Positions 52,109 through 60,400 of a stretch of DNA of 64,000 nucleotides are shown here, one piece after another. The notes below the pieces were generated by a model, which ran no database searches, was not told the DNA's origin, and saw nothing but the letters and a program-made list of their open reading frames with translations. Within the stretch, counting starts at the first letter, position 1; every line of letters starts with the position of its first letter. The position numbers and the translations under genes are program-made. Origin of the DNA: Christensenellaceae bacterium (lineage in GTDB: Bacteria; Bacillota; Clostridia; Christensenellales; Christensenellaceae); assembly GCA_022846035.1 (NCBI GenBank), contig AP025580.1, forward strand, positions 2,046,001-2,110,000, read 5' to 3'.

Positions 52109-52727
52109 CTGCCGTAACAACATACTTTTGCGGGGCGTGTCCTGAATAGTAAAACGGATAGCAGGTCACGAGAACGAGGGTGCTTTCCTCGGACGCAGCA
52201 AAGCGAAGGTCTGAATCGCTTTCCAGTATTTCAATCGACTCGACCTCATAGACGTACTGCTCTTTGTTCGGTGTTTCAAACGTAAGCTGCTCCCCAATTT
52301 CAACGTCTTTCAGGATCCTAAATTGTGTGTTGCGGTGTCCCATCAGGACGCACGGCCCGACTTTCGGCGGCAGGGATGAATTATTAAGCCAGCCGATGCT
52401 GTTTTTCAAGGTCTGCGCTGTCACGTTATCTATGACAGTAAACGCCTTGTCCCGGATATAGAGTGTGCCGGCCTCATCCTGTTCCGATTGGCCGGATACG
52501 CGGGAACCATTGTTTTCGGGCTGAACCGCTTCACCGCCCTGTACGACTTCCATTTCTCCCTGTCCAATAGCGGCGGTTGAACCCAATCTTGTGAAGCTGT
52601 GCGATTCTTCCGGTTGTCCTATGTGCTGATCGCCGCCGTATATGGCAATGAAAATCAGCCATGCGGCAAAGACGAGCACACTGATAATTATAATGCCTCT
52701 GATGATTATTTTCATGGTAACTCTCAT
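52098..52727 (-). CDS. Sortase, class D-like
   Basis: 209 residues: N-terminal membrane span (7-30), linker, then the sortase domain. Catalytic His is in LMGHRNTQF (131) and Cys in LVTCYPF (189). The Arg expected after Cys in APQRYVV-type sequence is Lys here (APQKYVV, 201). The gene follows the adhesin gene in transcription, so the adhesin is its likely substrate. The first start is at 52727; a second ATG at 52715 is possible. Confidence 0.85.
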   Translation of the reverse strand: MRVTMKIIIRGIIIISVLVFAAWLIFIAIYGGDQHIGQPEESHSFTRLGSTAAIGQGEMEVVQGGEAVQPENNGSRVSGQSEQDEAGTLYIRDKAFTVIDNVTAQTLKNSIGWLNNSSLPPKVGPCVLMGHRNTQFRILKDVEIGEQLTFETPNKEQYVYEVESIEILESDSDLRFAASEESTLVLVTCYPFYYSGHAPQKYVVTAVID

Positions 52728-52741
52728 TTCTCAAACGCTCT

Positions 52742-52771
52742 GCAAAAGGCGGGAATACTCCCGCCTTTTGC
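52742..52771 (-). terminator. Intercistronic terminator
   Basis: Perfect 12-bp stem GCAAAAGGCGGG / CCCGCCTTTTGC with a 6-nt loop; T-rich on both strands, so possibly bidirectional. It lies right after the adhesin stop. Confidence 0.8.
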
Positions 52772-52772
52772 A

Positions 52773-55700
52773 TTACTTTTTGTCCTCATCAATCTTGATT
52801 TCCCGATTCTTCCTCCGCCTGCGGATGGTGAGCGTTACAAAGAACGCTATTCCTGAGCCGAGCAGGATCAACGCTATGGGACCTGCGTATTGATCCGTAT
52901 CCAGCCCGAGCTTCACAAAGGGCGCGTTTTCTATCCTGAGTTCAAGCGGCGTAGCATAGGCCGTTTCCTTCGTCACAGTGAACGCCACCGGCGCGGCAGG
53001 AAAGTAATTTTCCGGGACAACGGATTCCTCCAGCCAAAAATCGGCAAACGGCAGTTCCGTTATCAGCACCGTTCCATCCTCCCCTACCATCGCCGCAGTT
53101 TCCGTCCCGGCACGATCATACCGGTACAGTCCGTCTTTCACCTTGGTAAGCGGCAGGGCATTTTGCAGGAAATCGGACGTCTTGACCGTAAAGCCTGCTC
53201 TTGTGAGCGGTTCGCCATTTTCGTCCACCTTTATAACCTTCACGGCAGTTGGCTGGTTGGAGATGCTTATTTCGACAATCTGATGCGTACCGTCGATCAC
53301 GACAGGATATTCCCGCTCGGACAGGATGAAACCGTCTTTCGTCTCTTTCTCGCGCAGCACATAGTTTGCATAAGGGAGCATTCCGCTTTCTCCATATCCC
53401 TGCGCATCGGTTTCAAACACGCTGACTACGATCCCATCCTCATCCACGACCTCAAAAATGATCCCTTGCAGTTTCCGGTTCGCGTCCGCAGCGTCGCTCT
53501 TTATAACCGATACCTTCCCGCGATACATCGTATTCAACAATGGTTCCTGCACAAAAGAATCGTCTGTAAAATCGCTGCTCGACTGGTCTGTAGCCGTTAC
53601 GTCAACCGGATATGTCGCATCGAGGATTTCATACTGCGAATTTACCGCTTTGAGTTCCTTCAAATAGAACCCCGCAAGCGGAATATCCGCGCTCGTCTCG
53701 GCAAAGCCATCCGCATCCGTTACTAAAATATCTACAAGCCCGTCTTTCGGGATGATCTCCTGTATTTCTTCCGCAGCGTACAGGCCGAATATAAAGCCTT
53801 CCCCTGCTCCCTTGTAGAACAATCCTCCGCTAAAGTGCTCCGCACGTTTTTTAAGCTGCACATGGCCTTTTTGCCTTTGGTTTTCAAGTTCAAGGGTTTC
53901 GTTTGTGATCGGTGTCACCTGGTCGGCATAAGATAAAATGACCTCATGCGGCGTCTGATCCAGTACAAAATCCCCTTCGACGGATTCCTCGATCACAAGG
54001 TATTTTCCGAGATACAGGGGGACGCTCTCGCCGGTTCCGTTTTCTACAGTGATCTCATCGACCTTTTCCCCTTCTTCATAGTAGACCGTCCCGTCAGGCG
54101 TTCCGATGTTTTCCGCAGCATATACGCTGAATACCACGTTAAGCCCTTCGTCGCTGAATTGGGGAATATATTTTGTGCCGTATTCAGTTTCTTCCGTATC
54201 CGCGCCGGTCAGGATCTCGCCGTGCTTCTCAATGGTTATTTTGCCTTTGGCAACCTCATTTGCGAACTCTACCGTGATAACGCGGCTGACCGCCTGTTCC
54301 TCGGAAACCGTGAAAGGCAGCGGCGTACCGTTGAGCAGGTAGGGTTCCCCCGCTTCCACCTCGTACAGCGTATAATCTCCTTCGGATAACTTACCGGGCA
54401 GGTACAAAGTGCCGGATTCGTCCGTGGTAAATTCGCTGATCGAATGCGGCTGCGGATAGAGCATTTCAAACGATACTTCATTTCCTTCGCCATCCTCGAT
54501 ACGGAACGTATTTCCCGCAACCGGAACGCGGTTTCCTGTAACGGAATCCACCTTTACGATCTGGAGCATCAGTTCGATTGCCTTATCTTCAAGAATGTAA
54601 GAATAGGTTTTCGTATTCTCCGAAACAAATACGTCGAACGGTTCAACCTTCAGGTAGCCCTCGTTCGCACTCGTTGATCTTTCCGAAACGGTATATGTGC
54701 CGTATGGAAGCAATGGGGACGTTGCCTTGCCGTCCGCGTCTGTTTTCATCGTTGCGTAAAGTGCTCCACTGGATTTCAGCCGAATTTCAAACTCCACATT
54801 TGCAAGCGGCGGCTTGATGTCAGGATCGGGATCCGCGCCGCCTGTCAGCTCGTGCGAACCGAATTTTACGATGCTGATATACCCCTTTTTCACTTGATCT
54901 GTCACAACGACGTCCTTGATTTCCGCTACAATATCCGCATCGGTAAGAGTAACGGTGACAGGGTTCGGGTTAAGGATGTACCCCTCCGGCGCGGGGGATT
55001 TCTCATACACTTTGTAGGTTCCAAGCGGAAGCTCCTTTGATGTGGCCGACTGGCTGCCTGCCGCAGACATTGTATCCACAACATTCCCCCCTGAATCCCG
55101 TATTTCAAAGCGGGCGTTATACAGGGACGCATCGCCCTGCGGCGTGCCGCCTGTTTCCGCGTCGTGCTTGCTTACCCGTATTTTTGCAAACGCAGGCGTT
55201 GAGAAGCTGAACGTTCCCGATCCCGCCGGATGATAACCGCCGCTGCTGATCGAAATGAGGTTCTGCGTTGCGGAATCGTTTGTTACATACAGGAAGATAT
55301 TCGGCGTGATCCGGTTGTCGATTCCATTCGCGGATAAGCTGATGCTCTTATTCCCGTTGCCGGATGCGGGAATCTTGATTGTCAGGCGGTCTCCGTCCCG
55401 TCCTGTAAATCCCTCGACCACCGTTCCGGCAGGCAGCGATTCGCGGTTCAAGGTATATCCGCCGTTGCAGTTTTCGAGGGAAACGCTTGTGCTCCCGACA
55501 AAGTACCCGCCTTGATAGTTAAATTCCATATTTGCAGGTGAAAAATGTACTTTATGCTGCATCAGTTCAAGGTTTCTTGCGTGCTCCAGCAATTCATCGG
55601 CCCAATCAAGAACCGCCTCGCAGCCTGCCGCCGCCCTGAGATTGCCCGGATTGTCCCGCCTGTTTGTAAATCCCCAAAAATCCGGATCGCCCTGCTCGGA

Positions 55701-56111
55701 CAGCCAAAACCGTATGGCGTTTGCGGTGGCATACCGCGCTTCGTCGTCATTGAGGTTATCCGGCTTGTCGCATGGATATCCATATTCAAGGATGATCTGT
55801 AAACCCACAAGCGTCCGTGTATCATACCAATCCGCAAGATCGGCTTCTTCAAAGTCGATCCCACTATGCGGCGATGACATTTTGTGTTGCAGGCAGTACG
55901 CGATCTCGCCTGTTTCCACAATGTAATGGCGGGGTGTTTTCAATCCCACCCAATCGCCGCTTCCATTGAGGTATTCAAAATATCTCGGCGTTGCGTCATC
56001 TGGATCAGACTCTATCGTAACTCGGTCCATTGCCGATGCTGTAAGTGGTATGAGCATCGACATCAGTATGATGGCCGCCAAAACCAGTGCATATATTCTT
56101 TTCTCTATCAT
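52773..56111 (-). CDS. Cna-B/SpaA-type surface adhesin
   Basis: 1112 residues. Signal peptide (1-27). An N-terminal part at about 40-210 resembles thioester domains (IAYCLQ; the second motif has Ala where Gln is expected). Then at least seven prealbumin-like Cna-B repeats, each closing with a GxYxVxE-type phrase (YKVYEKSPAPEGY, YTVSERSTSANEGY, YTLYEVEAGEPY and so on). The end has a membrane span near 1075-1095 and a Lys/Arg-rich tail. The sorting signal is LGLDTDQ-like, not LPxTG. It probably mediates contact of mating cells. Confidence 0.88.
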   Translation of the reverse strand: MIEKRIYALVLAAIILMSMLIPLTASAMDRVTIESDPDDATPRYFEYLNGSGDWVGLKTPRHYIVETGEIAYCLQHKMSSPHSGIDFEEADLADWYDTRTLVGLQIILEYGYPCDKPDNLNDDEARYATANAIRFWLSEQGDPDFWGFTNRRDNPGNLRAAAGCEAVLDWADELLEHARNLELMQHKVHFSPANMEFNYQGGYFVGSTSVSLENCNGGYTLNRESLPAGTVVEGFTGRDGDRLTIKIPASGNGNKSISLSANGIDNRITPNIFLYVTNDSATQNLISISSGGYHPAGSGTFSFSTPAFAKIRVSKHDAETGGTPQGDASLYNARFEIRDSGGNVVDTMSAAGSQSATSKELPLGTYKVYEKSPAPEGYILNPNPVTVTLTDADIVAEIKDVVVTDQVKKGYISIVKFGSHELTGGADPDPDIKPPLANVEFEIRLKSSGALYATMKTDADGKATSPLLPYGTYTVSERSTSANEGYLKVEPFDVFVSENTKTYSYILEDKAIELMLQIVKVDSVTGNRVPVAGNTFRIEDGEGNEVSFEMLYPQPHSISEFTTDESGTLYLPGKLSEGDYTLYEVEAGEPYLLNGTPLPFTVSEEQAVSRVITVEFANEVAKGKITIEKHGEILTGADTEETEYGTKYIPQFSDEGLNVVFSVYAAENIGTPDGTVYYEEGEKVDEITVENGTGESVPLYLGKYLVIEESVEGDFVLDQTPHEVILSYADQVTPITNETLELENQRQKGHVQLKKRAEHFSGGLFYKGAGEGFIFGLYAAEEIQEIIPKDGLVDILVTDADGFAETSADIPLAGFYLKELKAVNSQYEILDATYPVDVTATDQSSSDFTDDSFVQEPLLNTMYRGKVSVIKSDAADANRKLQGIIFEVVDEDGIVVSVFETDAQGYGESGMLPYANYVLREKETKDGFILSEREYPVVIDGTHQIVEISISNQPTAVKVIKVDENGEPLTRAGFTVKTSDFLQNALPLTKVKDGLYRYDRAGTETAAMVGEDGTVLITELPFADFWLEESVVPENYFPAAPVAFTVTKETAYATPLELRIENAPFVKLGLDTDQYAGPIALILLGSGIAFFVTLTIRRRRKNREIKIDEDKK

Positions 56112-56130
56112 ATGTTCCTCCTACTACAAA

Positions 56131-56157
56131 TATAAAACGCCCTGTATTTCAGGCGTT
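56131..56157 (-). terminator. Intercistronic hairpin
   Basis: AAACGCCTG / CAGGGCGTTT stem with one bulge, then TTTT on the minus strand. It lies between the gene at 56157 and the adhesin start. Confidence 0.65.
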
Positions 56158-56756
56158 TAGAGTTCCTGTTCTTCTGTTTCCAGATCGGGCGGCGGTTCGA
56201 CTGCGGCTTCCTTGCCAAAATCCCAGCTGTATACCTTCCCTATTTTGTCACCTATCCGTTCCGTATACCATGCGATTTCAGCCGTACAATCCTTTCCCAT
56301 ATATATATCACAGAGCAAGGATTTATACTGATATTCGGTTATACTATCCTTAACTGCACGGTAAAGATAATGGTTCGTACCGTCATGATGGTACGCGTCG
56401 CAGCGGAAATCTCCTTTGCTGTCCACATACCATTCGCACATATCGCTTTCATCGTTCAGGCAATCTTTGATCTTTCCACTTTCGATCTCCTTGTATCCCT
56501 GGTGCCGCCCATTCCATAGCCCCAAATCCGCTATGACGAGAATACAGGTGTTGAGATTGATATTCAAATTCATGCGCTCATCGTCAAGGTATTCTCTGTT
56601 GTTTTCATACATGATTTGTATTCGCTCGTCATCGCTCAAATCTGGATACTGTTCTTCTAAATCTGCCTTCCAATCCCTTTCATAATCCAGATTAACGTTG
56701 CTCCATATGATATACCGTTTTTCTGGATCGTCCTGCACTTGTACAGCTTCCGGCAT
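56157..56756 (-). CDS. ICE-conserved hypothetical protein
   Basis: 199 residues, acidic. The wording IIWSNVNLDYERDWKADLEE and YLDDERMNLNI is familiar from a conserved hypothetical family of Tn1549-type elements. No signal peptide, no known motif. The start follows GGAGGTGGG. Its end touches the terminator before the adhesin gene. Confidence 0.75.
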   Translation of the reverse strand: MPEAVQVQDDPEKRYIIWSNVNLDYERDWKADLEEQYPDLSDDERIQIMYENNREYLDDERMNLNINLNTCILVIADLGLWNGRHQGYKEIESGKIKDCLNDESDMCEWYVDSKGDFRCDAYHHDGTNHYLYRAVKDSITEYQYKSLLCDIYMGKDCTAEIAWYTERIGDKIGKVYSWDFGKEAAVEPPPDLETEEQEL

Positions 56757-56800
56757 ACTATCCCACCTCCATTAAAGAAACATTCATTGTATACTAAGAA

Positions 56801-57070
56801 TTATCTCTCCGGGACTATAATGTCTTTTTCATGATCTGGTTCCTTATGGAAAGCGCAGATTTTTCCGTTGCTGTCATAGATCGGTGTGTAGAGATTATCT
56901 GTCCGAAGATACATTCCATCCATTCCCGCCCCTCCGATATATCTTCCTTGTTCGTCTATCTCATCATCAAGTAAAACGGTCCCATCTTCCAGCAGATATC
57001 CCGGTATCTTACGTCGGTTCAAATATCCATAGGATATTTCCCGCGATACCACCTTTAAATCTTTTGCCAT
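56801..57070 (-). CDS. Small hypothetical protein
   Basis: 89 residues from the ATG at 57070, 9 nt after GGAGG. Small alpha/beta look (GYLLEDGTVLLDDEIDEQGR, then TPIYDSNGKICAFHKE). It follows the lipoprotein gene and precedes the 199-residue gene. No family known. Confidence 0.65.
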   Translation of the reverse strand: MAKDLKVVSREISYGYLNRRKIPGYLLEDGTVLLDDEIDEQGRYIGGAGMDGMYLRTDNLYTPIYDSNGKICAFHKEPDHEKDIIVPER

Positions 57071-57097
57071 TGAATAATCCTCCGTATATCCAGACAC

Positions 57098-57125
57098 TAA
57101 AAAACGCCCGAAATTTCAGGCGTTT
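57098..57125 (-). terminator. Intercistronic hairpin
   Basis: AAACGCC / GGGCGTTT stem followed by TTTTAG on the minus strand. It lies between the lipoprotein gene and the next small gene. Confidence 0.65.
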
Positions 57126-57141
57126 CTATAAGTCTTAACTG

Positions 57142-57897
57142 TTACCCGACTTCTACGATGGTATATCTTTTTCCATCATACTTTACTGACGCAACATATA
57201 CTGTGCTGTAATCCCCCTGTCCGATCTCGGAAGCGTGGGTTGCGGAGAATACTCCCATAGATTTTCCTCCGTCGTTTGATTTTGATACCGACCTTCGGCT
57301 GCTTGCCCCCCATATGCTTCCTGCACGCGCCATTTCCTGGGCCTCTCCTTCAAGGCCGCCGCTGCCACCGTATTCTAGCGGCGCCATGCCGTACATTTCG
57401 CGCACTTCATTTACCCCGCTGCAAACCGCTTGTCCGTAAGAACTCCCTGACCATTCCATTTCCGGTTCGGGTTCGGGTGTCGGTTCCGGCGTTGGAACGG
57501 GCGTTGGTTCAGGAGTGGGCGCAGGCGTTGAAGCAGGAGCGGGTTCGGGGACTGATGCTGCCTGCGGCGTATTCCCACCTCCTGCCGATGCGCTACCTGA
57601 TCTTTGCGGTTTTTCCGATCCGGTTTCCTTTTTACTTCCATTTTCCGGCTTGTTGCCAACATTGCTTTCGCTGGAAGCAGACGCGCTTGGCAAAGCACCC
57701 GTGCTTGCCACCGGCGCGGTACTCGCCGCTGCACTTGGAGATGCCGAAGCTGACGGAATAGCGCTTACTTCTGCGCTCGCCGTTGCCGTTGGTTCTTCCG
57801 GCTTTTGTTCGACCTTATCGTTTCCGCAAGACGCAAATGTGACCATCGCCCCCGCCGCCATGACCATCGCCAATATTCTGTTCGTATGCTTTTTCAT
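57142..57897 (-). CDS. CAP-like lipoprotein with low-complexity stalk
   Basis: 251 residues. Lipobox FASC with Cys at 24. A Ser/Ala/Thr/Pro/Glu stalk runs from about 33 to 147. The last ~100 residues read like part of a CAP/SCP domain (VNEVREMYGMAPLEYGGSGG, then ATHASEIGQGDYSTVYVA) but are shorter than usual (~120-150) and lack the normal His-His-Glu set. It may be a reduced binding domain. The start follows AAGGAGG. Confidence 0.75.
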   Translation of the reverse strand: MKKHTNRILAMVMAAGAMVTFASCGNDKVEQKPEEPTATASAEVSAIPSASASPSAAASTAPVASTGALPSASASSESNVGNKPENGSKKETGSEKPQRSGSASAGGGNTPQAASVPEPAPASTPAPTPEPTPVPTPEPTPEPEPEMEWSGSSYGQAVCSGVNEVREMYGMAPLEYGGSGGLEGEAQEMARAGSIWGASSRRSVSKSNDGGKSMGVFSATHASEIGQGDYSTVYVASVKYDGKRYTIVEVG

Positions 57898-57967
57898 AAA
57901 GATATCCTCCTTGTTCTTGATACTCTCATACTAAGGCGGCTGTATTTCTTTTGTCTAATTTTGAGCT

Positions 57968-58132
57968 TCACAAATTTGATAAATTCCATGTTGAAATTGT
58001 GAGCAGGACAGTCAAAACGATCATGAAAATCCCTAAATTCCGGTATCTTTTGACGCCGCATTTCTTAAACCGCAACAACAACAGGCATGACGCGACGATC
58101 CCAAGCAGGATCATGAATAGTTGCATTCCCAT
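57968..58132 (-). CDS. Small membrane protein
   Basis: 54 residues from the ATG at 58132, after AGGAAAGGG. Two hydrophobic spans (about 4-19 and 32-50). The frame to 58177 would include a terminator hairpin, so the shorter start is preferred. No family known. Confidence 0.55.
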   Translation of the reverse strand: MGMQLFMILLGIVASCLLLLRFKKCGVKRYRNLGIFMIVLTVLLTISTWNLSNL

Positions 58133-58153
58133 TTCTTTATCCCTTTCCTGAAA

Positions 58154-58181
58154 TAAAAAATGCGCTTGCTTCTGCAAACGC
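58154..58181 (-). terminator. Intercistronic terminator after parB
   Basis: 8-bp stem GCGTTTGC / GCAAGCGC with one G-U pair and loop AGAA, then TTTTTT on the minus strand. It follows the parB stop by 6 nt. Confidence 0.75.
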
Positions 58182-58186
58182 TTCCC

Positions 58187-59119
58187 TCACCGGACGAGCT
58201 TGATATCGTCCCGTTGATGTTCCTTTTTCCACCCCTCCAGTAATTTTATAATGACCTCCTGCATCTGTTTGGGGGTATAGTCCTTTGGAAAATACTTCTG
58301 CAACGTCTGCCCTCTGAGCGTCACCTTCATATCCAACGGCTGCTCGGTACGCATGATTGCTTCAATCGCGCTTTCCGTTAGTGTCCCTTCCTTGCTCATC
58401 TGCTTGATGAGGGATGATTGCTTCGTGGTCAAGCCGCCATATTTCTCAAGTGCGCAGCCTACCCATATTTGTTCTTCGTTTTTCAAATACGATATGTCTA
58501 CCGCAGGCGTAAAAAGAAGCTCTTTATAATCCACCTTATCCAAAAGCGGCTCTATTAGGTACGTGAGACGGATGTATCTTTCAATTTGATTTCTGCTATC
58601 CCCTGATTGTTCCGCCATAATATCAGTGGTCCTCATTAAATGTGTCCCATTTTGGGACACATTTTTTGGTAATCGCCCAACTTTTCTTTTTAAAGCATCA
58701 AATTTCATCCTGTAAGCAAAAGCTTTCTCACTGAATAACAGATGCGCACGCTGCCCTAAATTGGTGTCCACCATGATGATTGTAGCGGTATCGTCGTCCA
58801 TAGACGTAACAATGGCAGGAGCCGTTTCCAGTCCTGCCATGATTGCCGCTTGCAGCCGCCTATGCCCCGCGATGGTCTCTACACCCGTTTTGCCCTCGCG
58901 TGGTCTTGCCAATATTGGTGTTTGTATCCCGATTCTTTCAACGCTGTCGATAAGTTCCAACATTTCGGGATCGTCCCGTATTTTAAACGGATGTCCTTTG
59001 AACGGGTAAAAATCATCGATTGGCAACTCTACGATTTCCCTTTTTTCGCTTGTTTCCGGCAGCGTTGAAGGAAACCAACTGTCCGAATCGATCTTTACTT
59101 TCCCGCCGTTCTTGCTCAT
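58187..59119 (-). CDS. parB: ParB-like partition protein
   Basis: 310 residues from the ATG at 59119, 9 nt after AAAGGAGG; a TTG at 59125 is not needed. ParB/Spo0J motifs are visible: DFYPFKGHPFKIRDD, IAGHRRLQAAIMAG (ParB box), then the HTH region. It binds centromere-like sites and works with ParA. It overlaps the parA 3' end by more than 100 nt, an unusually deep overlap. Confidence 0.9.
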   Translation of the reverse strand: MSKNGGKVKIDSDSWFPSTLPETSEKREIVELPIDDFYPFKGHPFKIRDDPEMLELIDSVERIGIQTPILARPREGKTGVETIAGHRRLQAAIMAGLETAPAIVTSMDDDTATIIMVDTNLGQRAHLLFSEKAFAYRMKFDALKRKVGRLPKNVSQNGTHLMRTTDIMAEQSGDSRNQIERYIRLTYLIEPLLDKVDYKELLFTPAVDISYLKNEEQIWVGCALEKYGGLTTKQSSLIKQMSKEGTLTESAIEAIMRTEQPLDMKVTLRGQTLQKYFPKDYTPKQMQEVIIKLLEGWKKEHQRDDIKLVR

Positions 59120-59894
59120 TCGCAATTACCTCCTTTGCCAGTAATTCATATTGTGCAGCCGCTTTATTGCGGGGACAATGTTTGAGGATGCTGACTCCAC
59201 TTTTTCCGCACTCCTTCAATTTCACCGTATAAGGGATGCAGGATTCATACACATGATCCGTTCGGCACAATTTGTTTATGATCGAGTCTCGTTCCTGCTT
59301 GGTATAGTTGGTCTGGTTATTCATCATCGTGATAAGGATGCCGTCAATTCCCAAAGTAGGGTTGAGGTTGCTTTGCCTGATCTTTTGGAATGTACGTTTA
59401 ATCTCCATAATGCCCTCAATGCTGTACATTTCCGGCTGTGTGGGAATGATGATACCGTTCGCCGCAGTCAGTACATTGATCGTAAGGATATTGAGGGACG
59501 GTTGGCTGTCGATCAATATATAGTCATACAACCCCTTTACCATCTCAATGTACCGCTTCAATAGGTACTCACGCCCAAGTTCATTGATTAAGTTTGCTTC
59601 AAAGCCTGCCAGTTTGCGGTTTGTAGGCATAATGTCCATACCCTCGTCATGGTGCAGGATTCCCTCGAAAGGTTCAAAATCTTCTCCGTTTACCAAATCT
59701 TCGACGATATCCGTTATAGTGCGTGGAAGCTGCTGCGGTTCCCATCCCAAGCCTTTTGTAAGGTTGCTCTGCGGATCAAAATCGATAAGCAAAACCCTTT
59801 TACCATTTTTCACCAGTGCCGCACCCAAATTGATTGCCGTTGTCGTTTTCCCAACTCCGCCCTTTTGATTCGTTATTGATATTACTCTTGACAT
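59013..59894 (-). CDS. parA: ParA-like partition ATPase
   Basis: 293 residues. Deviant Walker A KGGVGKTT at 11-18, FDPQSNLT and IDSQPSLNILT (Walker B area) define ParA/Soj. It keeps the element at low copy in daughter cells when it is circular. It is the first gene of the operon; a possible promoter is at 59924-59952. The start follows AGGAGGG. Confidence 0.94.
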   Translation of the reverse strand: MSRVISITNQKGGVGKTTTAINLGAALVKNGKRVLLIDFDPQSNLTKGLGWEPQQLPRTITDIVEDLVNGEDFEPFEGILHHDEGMDIMPTNRKLAGFEANLINELGREYLLKRYIEMVKGLYDYILIDSQPSLNILTINVLTAANGIIIPTQPEMYSIEGIMEIKRTFQKIRQSNLNPTLGIDGILITMMNNQTNYTKQERDSIINKLCRTDHVYESCIPYTVKLKECGKSGVSILKHCPRNKAAAQYELLAKEVIANEQERRESKDRFGQLVSFNAAGNKRKKGNRRVANR

Positions 59895-59923
59895 TGAAAT
59901 GCCCTCCTTTCTTTGTTACTTCC

Positions 59924-59952
59924 ACTGTAATCCACTATCATCGAAACAGCAA
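59924..59952 (-). promoter_or_regulatory. Possible promoter of the ICE operon
   Basis: On the minus strand TTGCTG (59952-59947), 17-nt spacer, TACAGT (59929-59924). Spacing is right, the boxes are only moderate. The ribosome binding site of parA lies about 20 nt downstream. Confidence 0.35.
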
Positions 59953-60236
59953 AAAAGCGTGCCCGATGCTGATTTATTGACAAAAAAATGGTATAAAAAA
60001 AGCGCTCACCTTTTTATGGCCGCGCCTGCATGTTTCAAATTCAGTTTTTTCTCGATTGTTCCGTCCGCCGAACTTTATTGAGCCGTACATTCCATAGATA
60101 GCTTATTCAAAATCTATACCGCTTATCGCATTGTCATATAAAAATTGTATCAGAACTTTTCCATCGCCACTTTCAAGCTCACTTTTGCTGATCTTTGAGA
60201 ATATCATATTCGCATAATAAATATAATTCAATATTT
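59953..60236 (-). other. Gap between rRNA operon and ICE
   Basis: About 285 nt with no convincing gene. Two short minus frames are present: 60207-60103 (34 aa, ISKSELESGDG then VLIQFLYDNAISGIDFE) and 60090-59974 (38 aa, NREKTEFETCRRGHKK). Neither has a ribosome binding site. They may be relics of a gene lost when the element arrived. No direct repeat that I can call an att site is visible. Confidence 0.4.
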
Positions 60237-60273
60237 GAAAAAAAGCCTATGGATATTATCCATAGGCTTTTTT
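60237..60273 (-). terminator. rRNA operon terminator
   Basis: Perfect 12-bp stem AAAGCCTATGGA / TCCATAGGCTTT with loop TATTA (plus-strand sense), followed by T-run on the minus strand. It lies 10 nt after the 5S 3' end. Confidence 0.9.
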
Positions 60274-60282
60274 CTAATAGAA

Positions 60283-60398
<116 letters not shown>

Positions 60399-60400
60399 AA

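Larger units (their letters stand above)
13453..59952 (-). mobile_element. Integrative/conjugative element, Tn1549/CTn-like
   Basis: About 46 kb of co-directional genes with a full conjugation set: relaxase, MobC, VirD4-type coupling protein, VirB4, VirB6/TrbL, PrgI, pilin-like protein, NlpC/P60 wall hydrolase, plus ParA/ParB and a replisome organiser. The gene order resembles Tn1549-type elements. The bounds given are functional (last terminator to the candidate parA promoter), not mapped att sites. No integrase, excisionase or serine recombinase is visible, so the true ends or the mobility of the element are unknown. Confidence 0.8.

Noticed and set aside
59953-60236. att site of the ICE
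   Set aside because: No direct repeat or recombinase was found to support it.
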